A DNA stretch of 30,101 nucleotides from Chara braunii (lineage: Eukaryota; Streptophyta; Charophyceae; Charales; Characeae): the NCBI GenBank assembly GCA_003427395.1, contig BFEA01000115.1, forward strand, positions 3,135,682 to 3,165,782. The letters are read 5' to 3'. Below, piece after piece: positions 7,769 through 17,820 of the stretch. Below the pieces are notes generated by a model. It saw only the letters and a list, made by a program, of their open reading frames with translations, was not told the DNA's origin and searched no databases. Each line of letters opens with the position of its first letter. Position 1 is the first letter of the stretch. The position numbers and the translations under genes are program-made.

Positions 7769-8869
7769 TTATTTCAGAGCAAATTCTAGAGTTTGTCTCC
7801 TTTGCTTTCTCATCGAAGTGAGCTTTCTAGAGACTCTAGCCGCCTCGACCGAGAGAATGGAGTAGCTCCTTTGGAACCATTCCCATCGAGTCTCCGTACT
7901 CGAACACGTAGCCCTCTGACCTGTCCAACAATCATATACCTCCTTTGGAAAGGTCTGACTGAGCAAGAGAGCATTGTTGAGCTTATGAAAGTTGGCCCCC
8001 CTTTTAACTACTTGGCCAAAACATATTACCAACTCAATTGGCTTGTGATCTAGCCCTGTGTGCGAGGCCAAAGGTAAAATCTCTGTGTCCTTGACTGCCC
8101 CCATCATTATTTCTGACACCAGGAAGTAATCTATTCGTGAGAAGGCAGTGCGGTGTGTGTGATTTTTCTTGACCAGGGTGAAAGTTCTTTTAGTGGGGTG
8201 TAGAGTTTTGTATGGGTCGACCAGGTTATAATACAACATCAACTCTTGAATCGGTAGTGCCTCTGTTAAATTGGGGGTATTGGAGGGTCGCGATATGCGG
8301 TCTGTTATCGGGTCCATGGTGGCATTCCAATCGCCCGCCAGAATGCAAGGGGTCATTGGCAGAATCAGGTTTTTGAGATTCATCAGAAAAGTCGATCTCT
8401 CTGACGTAGAGTTTAGTGCGTAGAGGTTAAGCAATACTAGTTCCTCCTCTTTCCACTTAAGGTGTAGTAAGCACCATCTTCCTTCAGTCAGATCTGCTCT
8501 TTTGTCTATGATTGTACCCGCTGCGTATAGGAAGGATGATTTAGGGATCAAAATTGCGGTTCCCTTTGAACTGGAGGCGGGGTTTGCCGACCATATTTCG
8601 TCTTTCAGGCCTCCCAATTTATTTGCCAGAAAAGAGCGGATTCTATTATGTTCCATCGAGAAAGTAAGGTGAGTTTCTTGTAATAACAAAATATTTGTTG
8701 CTTTCCTCCTGTTAGCGATTGTCACCCCTGTTAACAAATCATTCAACTTTTCTTCTCTCTCCATTATATTCCCAAGCCCATTAACATTCCAACTTCTAAT
8801 GACTAGCCCTTGATTTCTCCAATGAACACGATCCCCTGCCTCATTAGCCCTTAGCCTATAACTCTCCAT
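7769..8869 (-). CDS. LINE ORF2, APE-type endonuclease
   Basis: A 366-codon open frame starting MESYRLRANE; it makes the nick that primes target-primed reverse transcription. All hallmark motifs of the exonuclease-endonuclease-phosphatase fold are present: SWNVNGL (26-32), LLQETH with Glu65 (62-67), LNLYALN with Tyr150, AGDWNATMD with Asp180 and Asn182, SRIDYFLV with Asp247, and TGLDHKPI with Asp274/His275. The start lies 45 bp downstream of the ORF1 stop. The frame ends at a TAA that cuts ORF2, since the next 118 codons continue in the same frame. The endonuclease domain itself looks undamaged, unlike the rest of the element. Confidence 0.9.
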   Translation of the reverse strand: MESYRLRANEAGDRVHWRNQGLVIRSWNVNGLGNIMEREEKLNDLLTGVTIANRRKATNILLLQETHLTFSMEHNRIRSFLANKLGGLKDEIWSANPASSSKGTAILIPKSSFLYAAGTIIDKRADLTEGRWCLLHLKWKEEELVLLNLYALNSTSERSTFLMNLKNLILPMTPCILAGDWNATMDPITDRISRPSNTPNLTEALPIQELMLYYNLVDPYKTLHPTKRTFTLVKKNHTHRTAFSRIDYFLVSEIMMGAVKDTEILPLASHTGLDHKPIELVICFGQVVKRGANFHKLNNALLLSQTFPKEVYDCWTGQRATCSSTETRWEWFQRSYSILSVEAARVSRKLTSMRKQRRQTLEFALK

Positions 8870-8914
8870 GGCTGCAGCTGTATCGGTTTAGGTGGCAAAG
8901 AGGTAAGGGGGGAT

Positions 8915-10505
8915 CTAAGGAGGGGGGGGGGGTCCCTCCGCGCTCCCACCCTCTTCGATTACCTCCTGATCGGTCTTCAGCCCATTATCTTCCGATGGGG
9001 AGGGTACGGTGTCTGATCCCTCCAACCCGTCCTTCCCACTGCCGCCCTTCGCCAAATCAAGGAATACATCCAGCTTTTCTTTTTCATCGTCCCCGTCCCA
9101 TGAATCGCAGTCCGAGGCGTCGCTCCTATAGAATCTCTCACAGTCGGTGGCATATGCTCTTGCATCCAGGTCCTCATCTCCTTCCAGCAACCCCGTCGAG
9201 AAAATATGTGCCACCGTTGTGGCCATCAACTCCGCCGGCATACCTATATCTGCTAGGATGTTGTAGGGGACCTCAACCACCGTTCTCCAGGGTTTCCATA
9301 TCATCCCGGATCTTAATTTTGTTGATTCCGACATTTTGGTAATTAGGGGTGGAAAGGCCCTTGGGAAGTTCTTGTTCGTCTCTCCCGTGCTTTTCTGTGA
9401 GTTCTCACAGTCTTCTAGCATGCAGGTGTCAATCTGGCTTTCCTCCATAGCTACCGTCTCGAAGATCGCCAATGGGGTTTCCATTGTTACCTGTTTCTCA
9501 AGCACTTTGACGACATTCAACCCTTCCATGTAGCGAGGGATTTTGAAAGAAACATCTGTGCCGATATGCCATTCTTTTGCTTTTGCCACATATCTGGCCG
9601 CGACGAGTGGTCGGATGTTTCTCAGGGTTCTTCGGGCTGCTCTGGCCGACTCAATCACCATGGGAGCTTTGCCACATGCTATCTGTGTGATAGTGATAAA
9701 TTCTGAAGTGTATTCGTTGTTCCATTTCTTCAGCTTCTCTGTTTGTGACAATACTACCGCCGCTTCCTTCTCTAGGAGGTTGCGTTCAAATTCCTCCTCC
9801 ATTTCCATTTGTTCCTTGTTCAGATCCTTTCTTTTCTGAGTCTTGCTTACTTTTCTCGTCTTGGGTTGAAGATCTTGGAAGTCGTCTTTGGTTGTGGGGA
9901 TGGTTTTGTCCTTATCCTCTGTCCCTTGGTCTCTTGCCCTTTCTTTTCTGCGTATCTAAAGGCCGCATACTCAAAAAATTCTTCTGTTTTTTCCTTTCTA
10001 AGCATTTCAAACTGGTTGGAGGAGTTGTCGATCCCTGTAATGGTACCTTTCCTTCCATTCACCTGGGGCCTCTCTGCATGTTTCAGGCAGGCTACACGGA
10101 TATCGAAGGCGTGCTCACGTTCCCTCTTTGCCTTTTCCACATACTCCCTGAGCCATGTCAGGGATCACCGGGATCGATCGTCCTCCTCTATAGAGGCAGC
10201 ATCTGTTGTGCTGTTCTTTCCCTCTATTTCCTCGTCTGCTTCGCCTTCCGCCACATCTGAGTCCACAACATCTTCCCCTTTCGTGGCTCCCATCATTTCC
10301 ACTTCCTTTCCCTTTCCACATTCCTCTGCTCTCCTTCTCTTTGGGCCCTACTTCCTTCTCCAGCTGGCTGCAAATACTGTGTAGTGACCGTTTATTCTCA
10401 GTTTGTGCCTTATCCCTTTTTTTTTTTTTTTTTTTTGTGCAGTTGGGCTTGTTTTAGTGCTTCCCTGAATGTCACCGGGTCTTTGTTGTACTCTTGCTCA
10501 ATTTG
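8915..10505 (-). pseudogene. LINE ORF1, C-terminal two-thirds
   Basis: Continuation of ORF1 after its zinc knuckle. An acidic stretch upstream of 10140 (reading EGEADEEIEGKN and SIEEDD) is cut by an in-frame TGA near 10154, probably from CGA. The frame then runs from 10140 to about 9855, where a frameshift joins it to the 297-codon frame 9808-8915. That last part is helical and charged (it begins MEMEEEFERNLLEKEAA), then becomes acidic and ends in a run of prolines at a TAG. A 20-nt T-run lies at 10417-10436. I know of no enzymatic domain here. ORF1 proteins bind the element RNA; this extension is unusually long. Confidence 0.7.
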
Positions 10506-11693
10506 TTATTTTATGGTGTCCAGATCACACAATAGATTTTCCCTTGCCTTCTCTTCCCTGATTACCCGTGAATCCGTGAGGGGATTGCTATTAATATTTG
10601 TTGGGTTCCCCTTCACTTTCCCGGTTGCCTTCTTCTGCCATCTGCTGTCCGCGGGGGGGGAAATGTCTGTTTTTTTGACAAACGGTGTCTGGTCTGCGAA
10701 ATTCCACACCCAGTCTGGTTTGTCTTAATTATCATATAAAAAACATCCATCATAACAGGGGTCAAACACGAACCATATGTCGGGCGCATCTTCCACTTCT
10801 ACCAACATGTTCGGTAGTAGCTTCCGTTCGTTTGCGTGTTTCGGGAACTTGGGGCAGGTGGGATCAGTTCCCAAGTGACCTCGTTCTCTGCAACGAAAAC
10901 AAATCAGCGAGGTCCTGGTTGATATCCTTACCTCCACCACTCTGCTTTCTATTTGGAATTTCCAGACTGATGGAAACATTGGGGGGCATCTGTTTGTACA
11001 TCCAGGATCGCGATCATGGTTCCGCAGTGAGGGGCCAGGAACTCCGGCGTTGGTAGAATCCATTTGAGGACTTTATTCGTTGTGTACTGCCTTTCAAGTC
11101 TGTCGACCAGTAAACCATGGAATCCAGGTTGAATGATCAAATCGAACCCAAAAGTTCTCTTTCAGCAGGGTCTGTTTGACACTACAAAGACTGGGTTTTG
11201 TCTTTGCGCTGACACCTTCTTCCATTTGGTGATGGTACACACTAAACCATGACAGTTTTTGGATCGCATCTCAGGCGCGATTCGTGCATGATTTTCGTGA
11301 ATGAAGACTACCATAATGTTGTTGCGACCCAAATTCTGCAGTGTGTAAGTATCTCCAATCTGCTTGAGTTTCGGTTCCTTTTTGATAGTTTCGATTATCC
11401 ACTTCCTCTTTTCTGCTGGCTGGAGATCTGCCCCATGGCGTGTAAAATTGAAGACTACCCCATACCCCATGTCTTTCATGCAGATCATCCAATTCAGCAA
11501 TCCTTTCCTCCGGGTATATCCAGATAACCACCTCCTCTTCCTTTTCGTCTACTACCTGTTCTCCCGTGGACTCGATCCCTTGAACTTTCGTCTTCTCCAT
11601 TAGGAATTTGAGGGCTTCGTTGTCAATGATATTGATAGTGCTTTCCGGTGCCTCCTGGTCTGTGGGGAACGTGGTTGGCGTTGGGGTAACCAT
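10506..11693 (-). pseudogene. LINE ORF1, N-terminal part with CCHC zinc knuckle
   Basis: Nucleic-acid-binding protein of the LINE. It starts MVTPTPTTFPTDQEA at 11693. The frame shifts near 11480, hits an in-frame TGA at 11162-11164, shifts again near 10980, and crosses an in-frame TAA at 10725-10727 before continuing to 10506. The middle (about 11480-10905) resembles the DUF4283 region of plant LINE ORF1 proteins. It is followed by a zinc knuckle at 10854-10901, CFRCRERGH then CPKF, spaced C-x2-C-x4-H-x6-C. The assignment rests on the position upstream of ORF2 and on this knuckle. The damage means no full-length protein can be made. Confidence 0.8.
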
Positions 11694-11804
11694 CTTCCTC
11701 TTTCCAGTGGCTTCGACCCTGTCTCGTTCAATTGTTGCTGTCTAGTCCGTCACACCCTTATGGAGGGTGCAAGAGGAAGGGAAGAGGGGACCAAAAAAAA
11801 AGAG

Positions 11805-11835
<31 letters not shown>

Positions 11836-12140
11836 NNNNNNNNNNNNNNNNNNGGGAGAGGGAGGGTGAGGGTTAGGGGAAAGAGAAGGAAAATAGAGGT
11901 ACTGCAGATCCAAAATAGACAATAGAGGGTTAGGGTTTGCTTTTTTCCGCCTTAGTATTTTATTTTATTTTTTTCCTTCGTCTCTTTTCCTTTTCTCCCA
12001 TTTGTCTGCAATTAGCCAATTTCTCCCCTCGTCACAATAGTGTCACGGTTCTCGAGCTACAACCTGGGGGCGCAGCTCCACTACTCCACATGCACAGGAC
12101 AACAAAGTATGGCAATGTATCTTGCCATGTTCTAGCATAG
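11694..12140 (-). other. Probable LINE 5' leader and flank, with assembly gap
   Basis: Upstream of ORF1 on the minus strand; no gene. It contains a purine tract, a run of 28 G at 11808-11835, 18 unknown bases at 11836-11853, and GGTTAGGG-like pieces at 11869-11940 that are too few to be telomeric. The 5' end of the LINE cannot be placed because of the gap. Confidence 0.5.
11836..11853. other. Assembly gap (18 N)
   Basis: Eighteen unknown bases directly after a G homopolymer, so the sequence was not closed across a hard-to-sequence G-rich tract. Confidence 0.99.
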
Positions 12141-12243
12141 GATTCAGTCCCATTTCACACATTTGGAGAGTAGTGGAGGGAGGCCCCAATGTACAAAAGA
12201 CAAAGAGTAGGCCGCTGTAGCTGTGTGTGTTCCCCCTTTTTTG

Positions 12244-12356
12244 GGACTATTTCTCGATTTATGTGTGTTATCCTCACACAGTGCTATGCTAATCTTTAGT
12301 GTATCTACCAGCGTTCTGGGTGAGGATTCATCGTCATTTTGCACATCCGAAGGCCA
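12244..12356 (-). repeat. U6 snRNA-derived repeat, copy 1
   Basis: On the minus strand, 12305-12244 matches the 3' two-thirds of U6 snRNA: GATACA, AAGATTAGCAT, then AGGATAACACACATAAATCG and GAGAAATAGTCC. The catalytic ACAGAGA box is changed to ACACTAA, while the AGC that follows is kept. Upstream, GGCCTTCGG at about 12354-12346 could be a relic of the U6 5' hairpin. About 24 bp not found in U6 (around GAATCCTCACCC) separate it from GATACA. An A6 run follows the 3' end instead of the U6 T-run. It is not a functional U6 gene. Confidence 0.85.
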
Positions 12357-12469
12357 TGCAGCGCAAATCTCTACCGAGGCGCGGGTAACGCGCCTGTCAG
12401 AGTCATGGCACTGCGCAAATCTCAACTGACGCCTGTGAGAGTGATGCCACGGGGGCTGTAGCTTGCTGC

Positions 12470-12600
12470 TTTTTTTTTTTTTTTTTCCCGATCTATTTCT
12501 CAATTTATGCGCGTCATCCTTGTCCAGGGCCACATACGAATCTTCCCTGTATCAACCAGCTTTCAGGGGGAGGATTCCTTATCATATCTGCACGCTGGAT
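12470..12600 (-). repeat. U6 snRNA-derived repeat, copy 2
   Basis: On the minus strand, 12553-12488 matches U6: GATACAGGGAAGATT, then AAGGATGACGCGCATAAATT and GAGAAATAG. It is followed by a 17-nt A-run (12486-12470) and then by AGCTACAGC, which also follows copy 1. Upstream it shares the non-U6 block GAATCCTC.CCC.GAA.GCTGGT and GTGCA with copy 1. The copies are 248 bp apart and in the same orientation as the neighbouring LINE sequences. The shared non-U6 part shows that they are copies of one composite repeat and not two separate U6 retropseudogenes. Confidence 0.85.
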
Positions 12601-12689
12601 AGTTCCTCATGAGACACTGCTCCACCACCTGCCGCGCGCCGTTCCCAGTAAGCTTTTCCCTTTCCAGATTTTTTTTTCTTCCTCTTTTT

Positions 12690-13730
12690 TCTGGTTGAAT
12701 CCTACTGGTATTTCCTTCTCTGGTCGTTCCTTCTCGTTTTCAAAACGAGCGACCCCTGCTCCTCTACCGAGGCTCTACCCGGCCTCTATCAACCCTGTCA
12801 AGGACCTCCATGAATTCAGGAGGTCGGATTTTTTTGGCTGGACCGGGTACTGGTTGTTTAATACCCCCCGGAGTTTTCATTTCCGAGGCCTCATTTGCTC
12901 TCATAATCCATGACCAGTGCCAAAATATCATGTTTGGTCTCAAACCGTCATCAAGGATGTCAATCTCGGCATCCAAATTTCCCTGCCTGAAACTCCCCTT
13001 AAACTCTCCAGATGTCTTTTTCTTTTTTTTTTTATTCACGCTCTCTCCATGTACTTTCTCTGCGGCTTTATGGCCATGCCTCCAATCTATTTTGGGGAGC
13101 AGAACCGTCATTCACCTTTCACCAGCAGCTTGTGAAGGTCTTCCCCTCCCTCCCATCTCAATCTGCCAAGTCGACAGTGTCCACGAGTGCAACATTTAAC
13201 ACTGCCATTCCTTCAGGGAGGGCCTATCCCTGTCCCTCTTATCCATATGCACGCCCTTCCCTGGTTACAGTGACTGTTGAATCCTGGTCGGTGTAGCATT
13301 TTTCATCTCCATTATTTTTGTTTTCACCCTTCTGCTTCACTGCACCCTACCGTGGATCTTTCTTTTGGCTGCTCCTCATCATGAGCCTTTGTCTGAACGA
13401 CCCTACATGTCCCCTTTCTCAGGATCTGAAACAAATGGGTGACGATTTGGTTGGCATGGTAATTTCTACCTCCCTGTCGTTGATCTGGAGTGTACAAACG
13501 AAGGGGAATACCGGCGGGTCGTCGGTTTTCACTTCCAGGATGGCCATCATTGTACCAGTGTGGGGATAGGAAGTCCGGCATCGGTATAATCCATTTAAGG
13601 ATTTCAAGGGTCTCTTAATATCTACTATTTTGTTGCTCTCATTTTTCAGCCCTACAATGATTCTTTTCCCCCTTTCCTTTCCCCTCCAAATGACTCTTGT
13701 AGTTTTGCTGCTGCTCTTAATCCGCACCTC
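12690..13730 (-). pseudogene. Second LINE ORF1 remnant, diverged
   Basis: The minus-strand frame 13727-13419 aligns with the zinc-knuckle part of the first LINE ORF1: GTMMAILEVKTDDPP against GTMIAILDVQTDAP, then TKSSPICFRS followed by a stop and ERGHVG. The second zinc-binding Cys has become Ser and the next codon is TGA. Downstream, 13111-12764 is a further open minus-strand stretch, rich in charged residues, that may be the rest of this ORF1. No ORF2 follows. The copy is older and 5'-derived or internally truncated, in the same orientation as the LINE at 5632-11760. Confidence 0.65.
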
Positions 13731-16097
13731 TCATTTTGAGCAAATCAACTGTGAATTCATGAAATGTCAACACAAATGAGGGAATGCATCACAGTCCCCT
13801 TGCTCTGCATCAATAAATTTCAGATTTTCAGACCTATTTAAAAAGAAAGACATTGGTTGTGCATAGGGAGAACCCTGGTCCCTGGCAACCCCTGCCCTTT
13901 CCGTTTACACCATCACAGGAGAGATTCTCACAAAAAAAAGCTATACAAAGTATTACAAACGTAAACCATACACAGATTGCCACAGAGGTTGTTCCTCATC
14001 TACGTTATGTCTGATCCTTTCTGTCATTTTCTAACCTGTGGGTGTTCTGCCAAGCATTCTGCAACGTTTGGACTGACTGGCTTTCTCTGGAAAGTCTGTT
14101 TCCCGCTGTACAGCTGCAAGAGTAAGGGAACAGAAAGGGGGCAGGGGGGAAGAGGGAAGGGCAGAGGGATGGCGGATTTTCGCCGTAAAGAGGACATGAG
14201 CCTTGTGTTTTTATATGGGACTGCAGTGCCTTCGGTAGACCTTCATACCAACATGCATTCTGGTTAGGGACGAAGTAAATGGTCAAAGCTCAGGGAAGGA
14301 TGAGTCTGGAAGTTGCTTTTTATAGCCTCAACCACTCTCCTGCTGCTTCTCAAATCTGCTACTGCTCCTCCTCAACCGGCCCCCATCAGTGACCTGCCAA
14401 TTCTTCGAGTTCTACTGTGACGAATGGCATTCAAAACATCCTTTTTCCCTTATTTCTGGAGTAAACAGTCAGTTTCTAGCATTCATAAGAGAAGAACTGA
14501 CAGGTACGCGTCTTTATCTTTTCCAGGTGGATTGTGACATTCGCTGGGAGATGGATTCAAGCATTACCAACATCCTGTTGCTAGCAAAAGAAACGGAGTA
14601 TATATTCCAACGAGATGGGAGTCAAGGCATACAACAGTACTAAGTGATCAGATGCGGCTAGCAGTGGAAGCAGGTCATTACGGATGTGAAAAATGCATCA
14701 TTGACGACCAAAACGAGGAGCTCAAAGTGACCAGGAGAACAATTGGTAGGTTGTACTGTCAACACCATCATGTGGTAAGTCGGCAGCATAGTATCACCTC
14801 GTGATAAGTGCCAGAAAAGACATCGACCATACGTTTTTTGCCTTAACACCGATGAAAGCCCTGGAGAAGTATCACAAGAGAGTGGTGGAAGAGAGCAGCA
14901 GGCCTTCCCGCAGATTGTTGCAAAAACGGCCTGGCAAAATTTTGGACGCATGACAGAGTGAGGTAGGGGAAGAATGAGAGTAGAGAAGCAGACAGATTCC
15001 ACAATGTAGATAAAGAAGAGAGCGGGAGATTACCGCAATCTTTTCTGTTTACGAGTGGAGCAGTTCCATCACATTAAACTACAGCAGATGTAGGTTGCCA
15101 GAAGTCGACTGCATAAACGGCACAGTTTTGTTAGCATCGCAGAATACGGAACCATGGCATGTTCTGCATCAGATGGAGGTGGTGAGGAGACTGAGTTGAT
15201 AGGATCACAAGCCATCCGTACAGTCCTTCCTTGCGTTTCTGCTTCTCAGTCGCATGGCTCCTTCTACCACCGAGGGGAGGGCAAAGCAGGAAGATGATCC
15301 AGGAGACTCAGAGTGAAGAGGACGAGGACCTTCTCCCACAAAAGGGAGGGTTTCCTTCACGTAGTCCCAGAGCGGAAAGATGACAGAGGAGATCCAGAGG
15401 GACGAAGCAGAGGAGAGAAAAGTTGGCAAACTCATTTTTGGTTCGTGAGCTGGTCAATCCTGGGATATGAGCCAGAGCGGATGATTCTCTGGGTCAGCAG
15501 TTTTGTCCATGAAATACCACTCACCTTTTTCAGTACACCAGGTCACATGTAACTGCAGGGGCAGAGGGACGAGGAAAGAAGACACGGAGAGCCACACATA
15601 GTTGGAGAGAGGGAGATAAGAACTCAGGAATCAAGCCGAGAGCGCATGCAATCGAAGGGATAAATAGAAGCGAGGAATGGAGTGACAATGAGCCTGCCCA
15701 AAAAAATGGAAGTCATTCCATTCCGCTATGCAAAGTGAGGGAGAGAAGGCTTTGAAGGCGAAGAAAGAAGCCATGCTTGATTAAGGGAGAATATGGGAGA
15801 GGATTGGATGGTGGGCACCAACGAAAACAGGCGATGGGTATGTACAGGCCGTTAGGATTTTAGACAACAACCGTGGATCCCCATGAGCCTGACTTCGATG
15901 TTGGAAGTTGATGCCAAGTTTGCAGAAACCCTACAAGGGAGAAGAGGGGGTGGGAGAAGAGGGGGTGGGAGGTAGAGGGAGCGACCTGAATCACAACAAT
16001 TTTGAGCAGTAGCTGCGAGGAGGAGGAGTCCAAATGTAGTGAAGGTTAAAGGTGTAGAAGTTACATGATCCACTCTCCGAGTTTTTTTTTATGTTCA
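13731..16097. other. Unassigned region
   Basis: No recognised gene. Short frames exist, for example 84 codons on plus at 14389-14643 and 114 codons on minus at 15002-14658, but they show no family resemblance and lack paired splice evidence. A 15-bp tandem repeat (GGGAGAAGAGGGGGT, two copies plus a partial one) lies at 15937-15972. Confidence 0.4.
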
Positions 16098-16562
16098 TCA
16101 ATACGCTTGTGTCTCATATAGTGTGCTGAATTTGTACGAGTAGGGAGCATTAGGTCCATGACAGAATTTTTTACAAAATGCAGTGATACTACGTAGTGCC
16201 ACTAAAACCCCAGTGTTCCAAGAAGATATGATGCCCTTGGCACAATTGCTGATAAACAGGCATCCAACAGCTGAAAACAGATTGTAAACTACAAGGCAAG
16301 TTTCTACAATGCATGCAAAGGAGCCTAATCGAAGCCACAGGAGAGCGAGTTGAACCTGATGCTCGAGTGATGTATCACTTCCCACTTGTCTGCATTGAAT
16401 CTGTGTACATTTGTGTGTCTGCCTGCGGCCAATTACTCTTAATGCGCACAAAGACGATCGAAAGAAATGGCCACGAATATTGCACTTTTGTGCTTCCGTA
16501 TGTTTGTATACGAATGCCCTTTTGCAAGTTTGTCCGAACAGGTGCTGCCACAACAAGACCAA
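16098..16562 (-). other. Unrecognised 154-codon open frame
   Basis: The longest open frame in an otherwise featureless stretch. The translation is Cys-rich and partly hydrophobic, with no motif I recognise. A shorter plus-strand frame overlaps it. It may be chance; nothing at either end looks decisively like a promoter or splice signal. Confidence 0.15.
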
Positions 16563-17820
16563 AGCAGTTGGCCTACAAGTTGCTATGATCCTAATTCATT
16601 TCAAGTTGAGAAACTCAAGTTCGCAGCATCGACATGAAGTAGAGTGCAAATGACAAGAGAATGATGGAGTATGAAAGAGCAGAATGAAGGTCAATAAAGA
16701 ATCGACTCAAAACATACATAAAGAAGCACGCTGCAAAAGACGAGAGGATTATGAAGTAAGAACAAGAACTGTAAAAGAACGAAGAAAAATAAACAATTTA
16801 TGAAACATTAAGCCAGTAATCTATCTCGCTCATATTGCCACCTTATGACACGCACACTTTGCCTCAACCTCCTACTGGTTGATCCATGCATGAATAAAGA
16901 ATCAATGTCTGAAAGATACACCTCGCATATTAAACCAGTACTTTTCTCTTACTCTTGTCTCTCCTCTCTCCCATCGAGTCCAATGTGCTCTCTCTCCCAA
17001 TTTCGCTAGAGACAACAACACAAGGGTAGCATCTCCTCCTAGCTGCAGGAGGTTGCCACCATACATCTTGATTCTTGGGTCCCCGGTGAGCTACTTTGCT
17101 GATAGCCGTTCATGGAGCCCTAAGCTTCTGCGAGATCCTCTGCGTGAACCACCTGTACACCTGGGCATGGAGGCACTGCACTGCACGCCAAGCTTTTCCG
17201 AACCCCCAGTGGAGCACTTTTTCTCTTTTTGGCAGGCACCGCTAGCCATTGTGGTCTGGTAGCCCCGAGCCGTGAAAATTTGGAGTTCGCAGCTCGCGAT
17301 TTTCTACTAGGCTGGGGCCATGTACTGGTGGTTTAACTCCCTGCGTCATCTCAGCGATATCATGGGTTGTACTCAAAGAGAGCAGACAAGCTAAAGCTTT
17401 CATAGCTCCAAGCTGCCACCACCTCCGTGCACGGACTTCCCTGCAAGTCTGCTGAATCACTGGGCTCGGGAGCCAACCAGTGAACCGGCAGCATGTCCGC
17501 TTTTCACCAGCCAGCACCCAAGGTCACCATTCTTTACCCTACAAGTGTTGTCATGACTCCAGACCAACCCTGTCTCTACCTTGGTGACCTAGAGCCTCCC
17601 TGGCTCCTAGTCCTACCCAACAGACTGGGTGAGAAATTGATGCCTTTCTGCTCAGCCTGCAGTCCACCCTGGATACCTTGAGCAATGTTCTTGCAGTTTC
17701 TCAGCGGGCTGTAGCACTGACTGGGACCATTTTGCAAATTTTCAGAGTTCTGGGTCCTAACGTGTAATTGAAACACGCCTAAACCGGCAGGAACTTTTCT
17801 GCACATTCCTACCGCTAAAA
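16563..17820. other. Unassigned region
   Basis: No gene recognised. Opposing short frames at 17053-17806 (61 to 91 codons) overlap each other and have no family resemblance. Confidence 0.4.

Larger units (their letters stand above)
5632..11760 (-). mobile_element. LINE (non-LTR retrotransposon), decayed, 3'-truncated
   Basis: Reading on the minus strand, a long ORF1 with a CCHC zinc knuckle (11693-8915) is followed after 45 bp by ORF2 with APE-type endonuclease and reverse transcriptase (8869-5760). The order and domains fit plant L1-type LINEs. Several in-frame stops and frameshifts make it non-autonomous. The 3' end is missing: ORF2 degenerates after 5760 and the element stops at the adapter at 5631, so the C-terminal zinc finger or RNase H, the 3' UTR and the tail cannot be seen. 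The 5' limit is uncertain because purine-rich sequence, a G-run and an N gap lie at 11760-11860. Confidence 0.9.

Noticed and set aside
9745-10384. Plus-strand frames of 171 and 191 codons
   Set aside because: They are antisense to LINE ORF1 and consist of Phe/Leu/Ser-rich sequence with no domain.
11869-11940. GGTTAGGG and TAGGGTTT words as an interstitial telomere
   Set aside because: Only isolated single units, with no array of TTTAGGG.
12470-12553. Functional U6 snRNA gene
   Set aside because: The 5' hairpin is lost, the internal sequence is altered, the 3' T-run terminator is replaced by A17, and no upstream element plus TATA at the usual plant spacing is seen.
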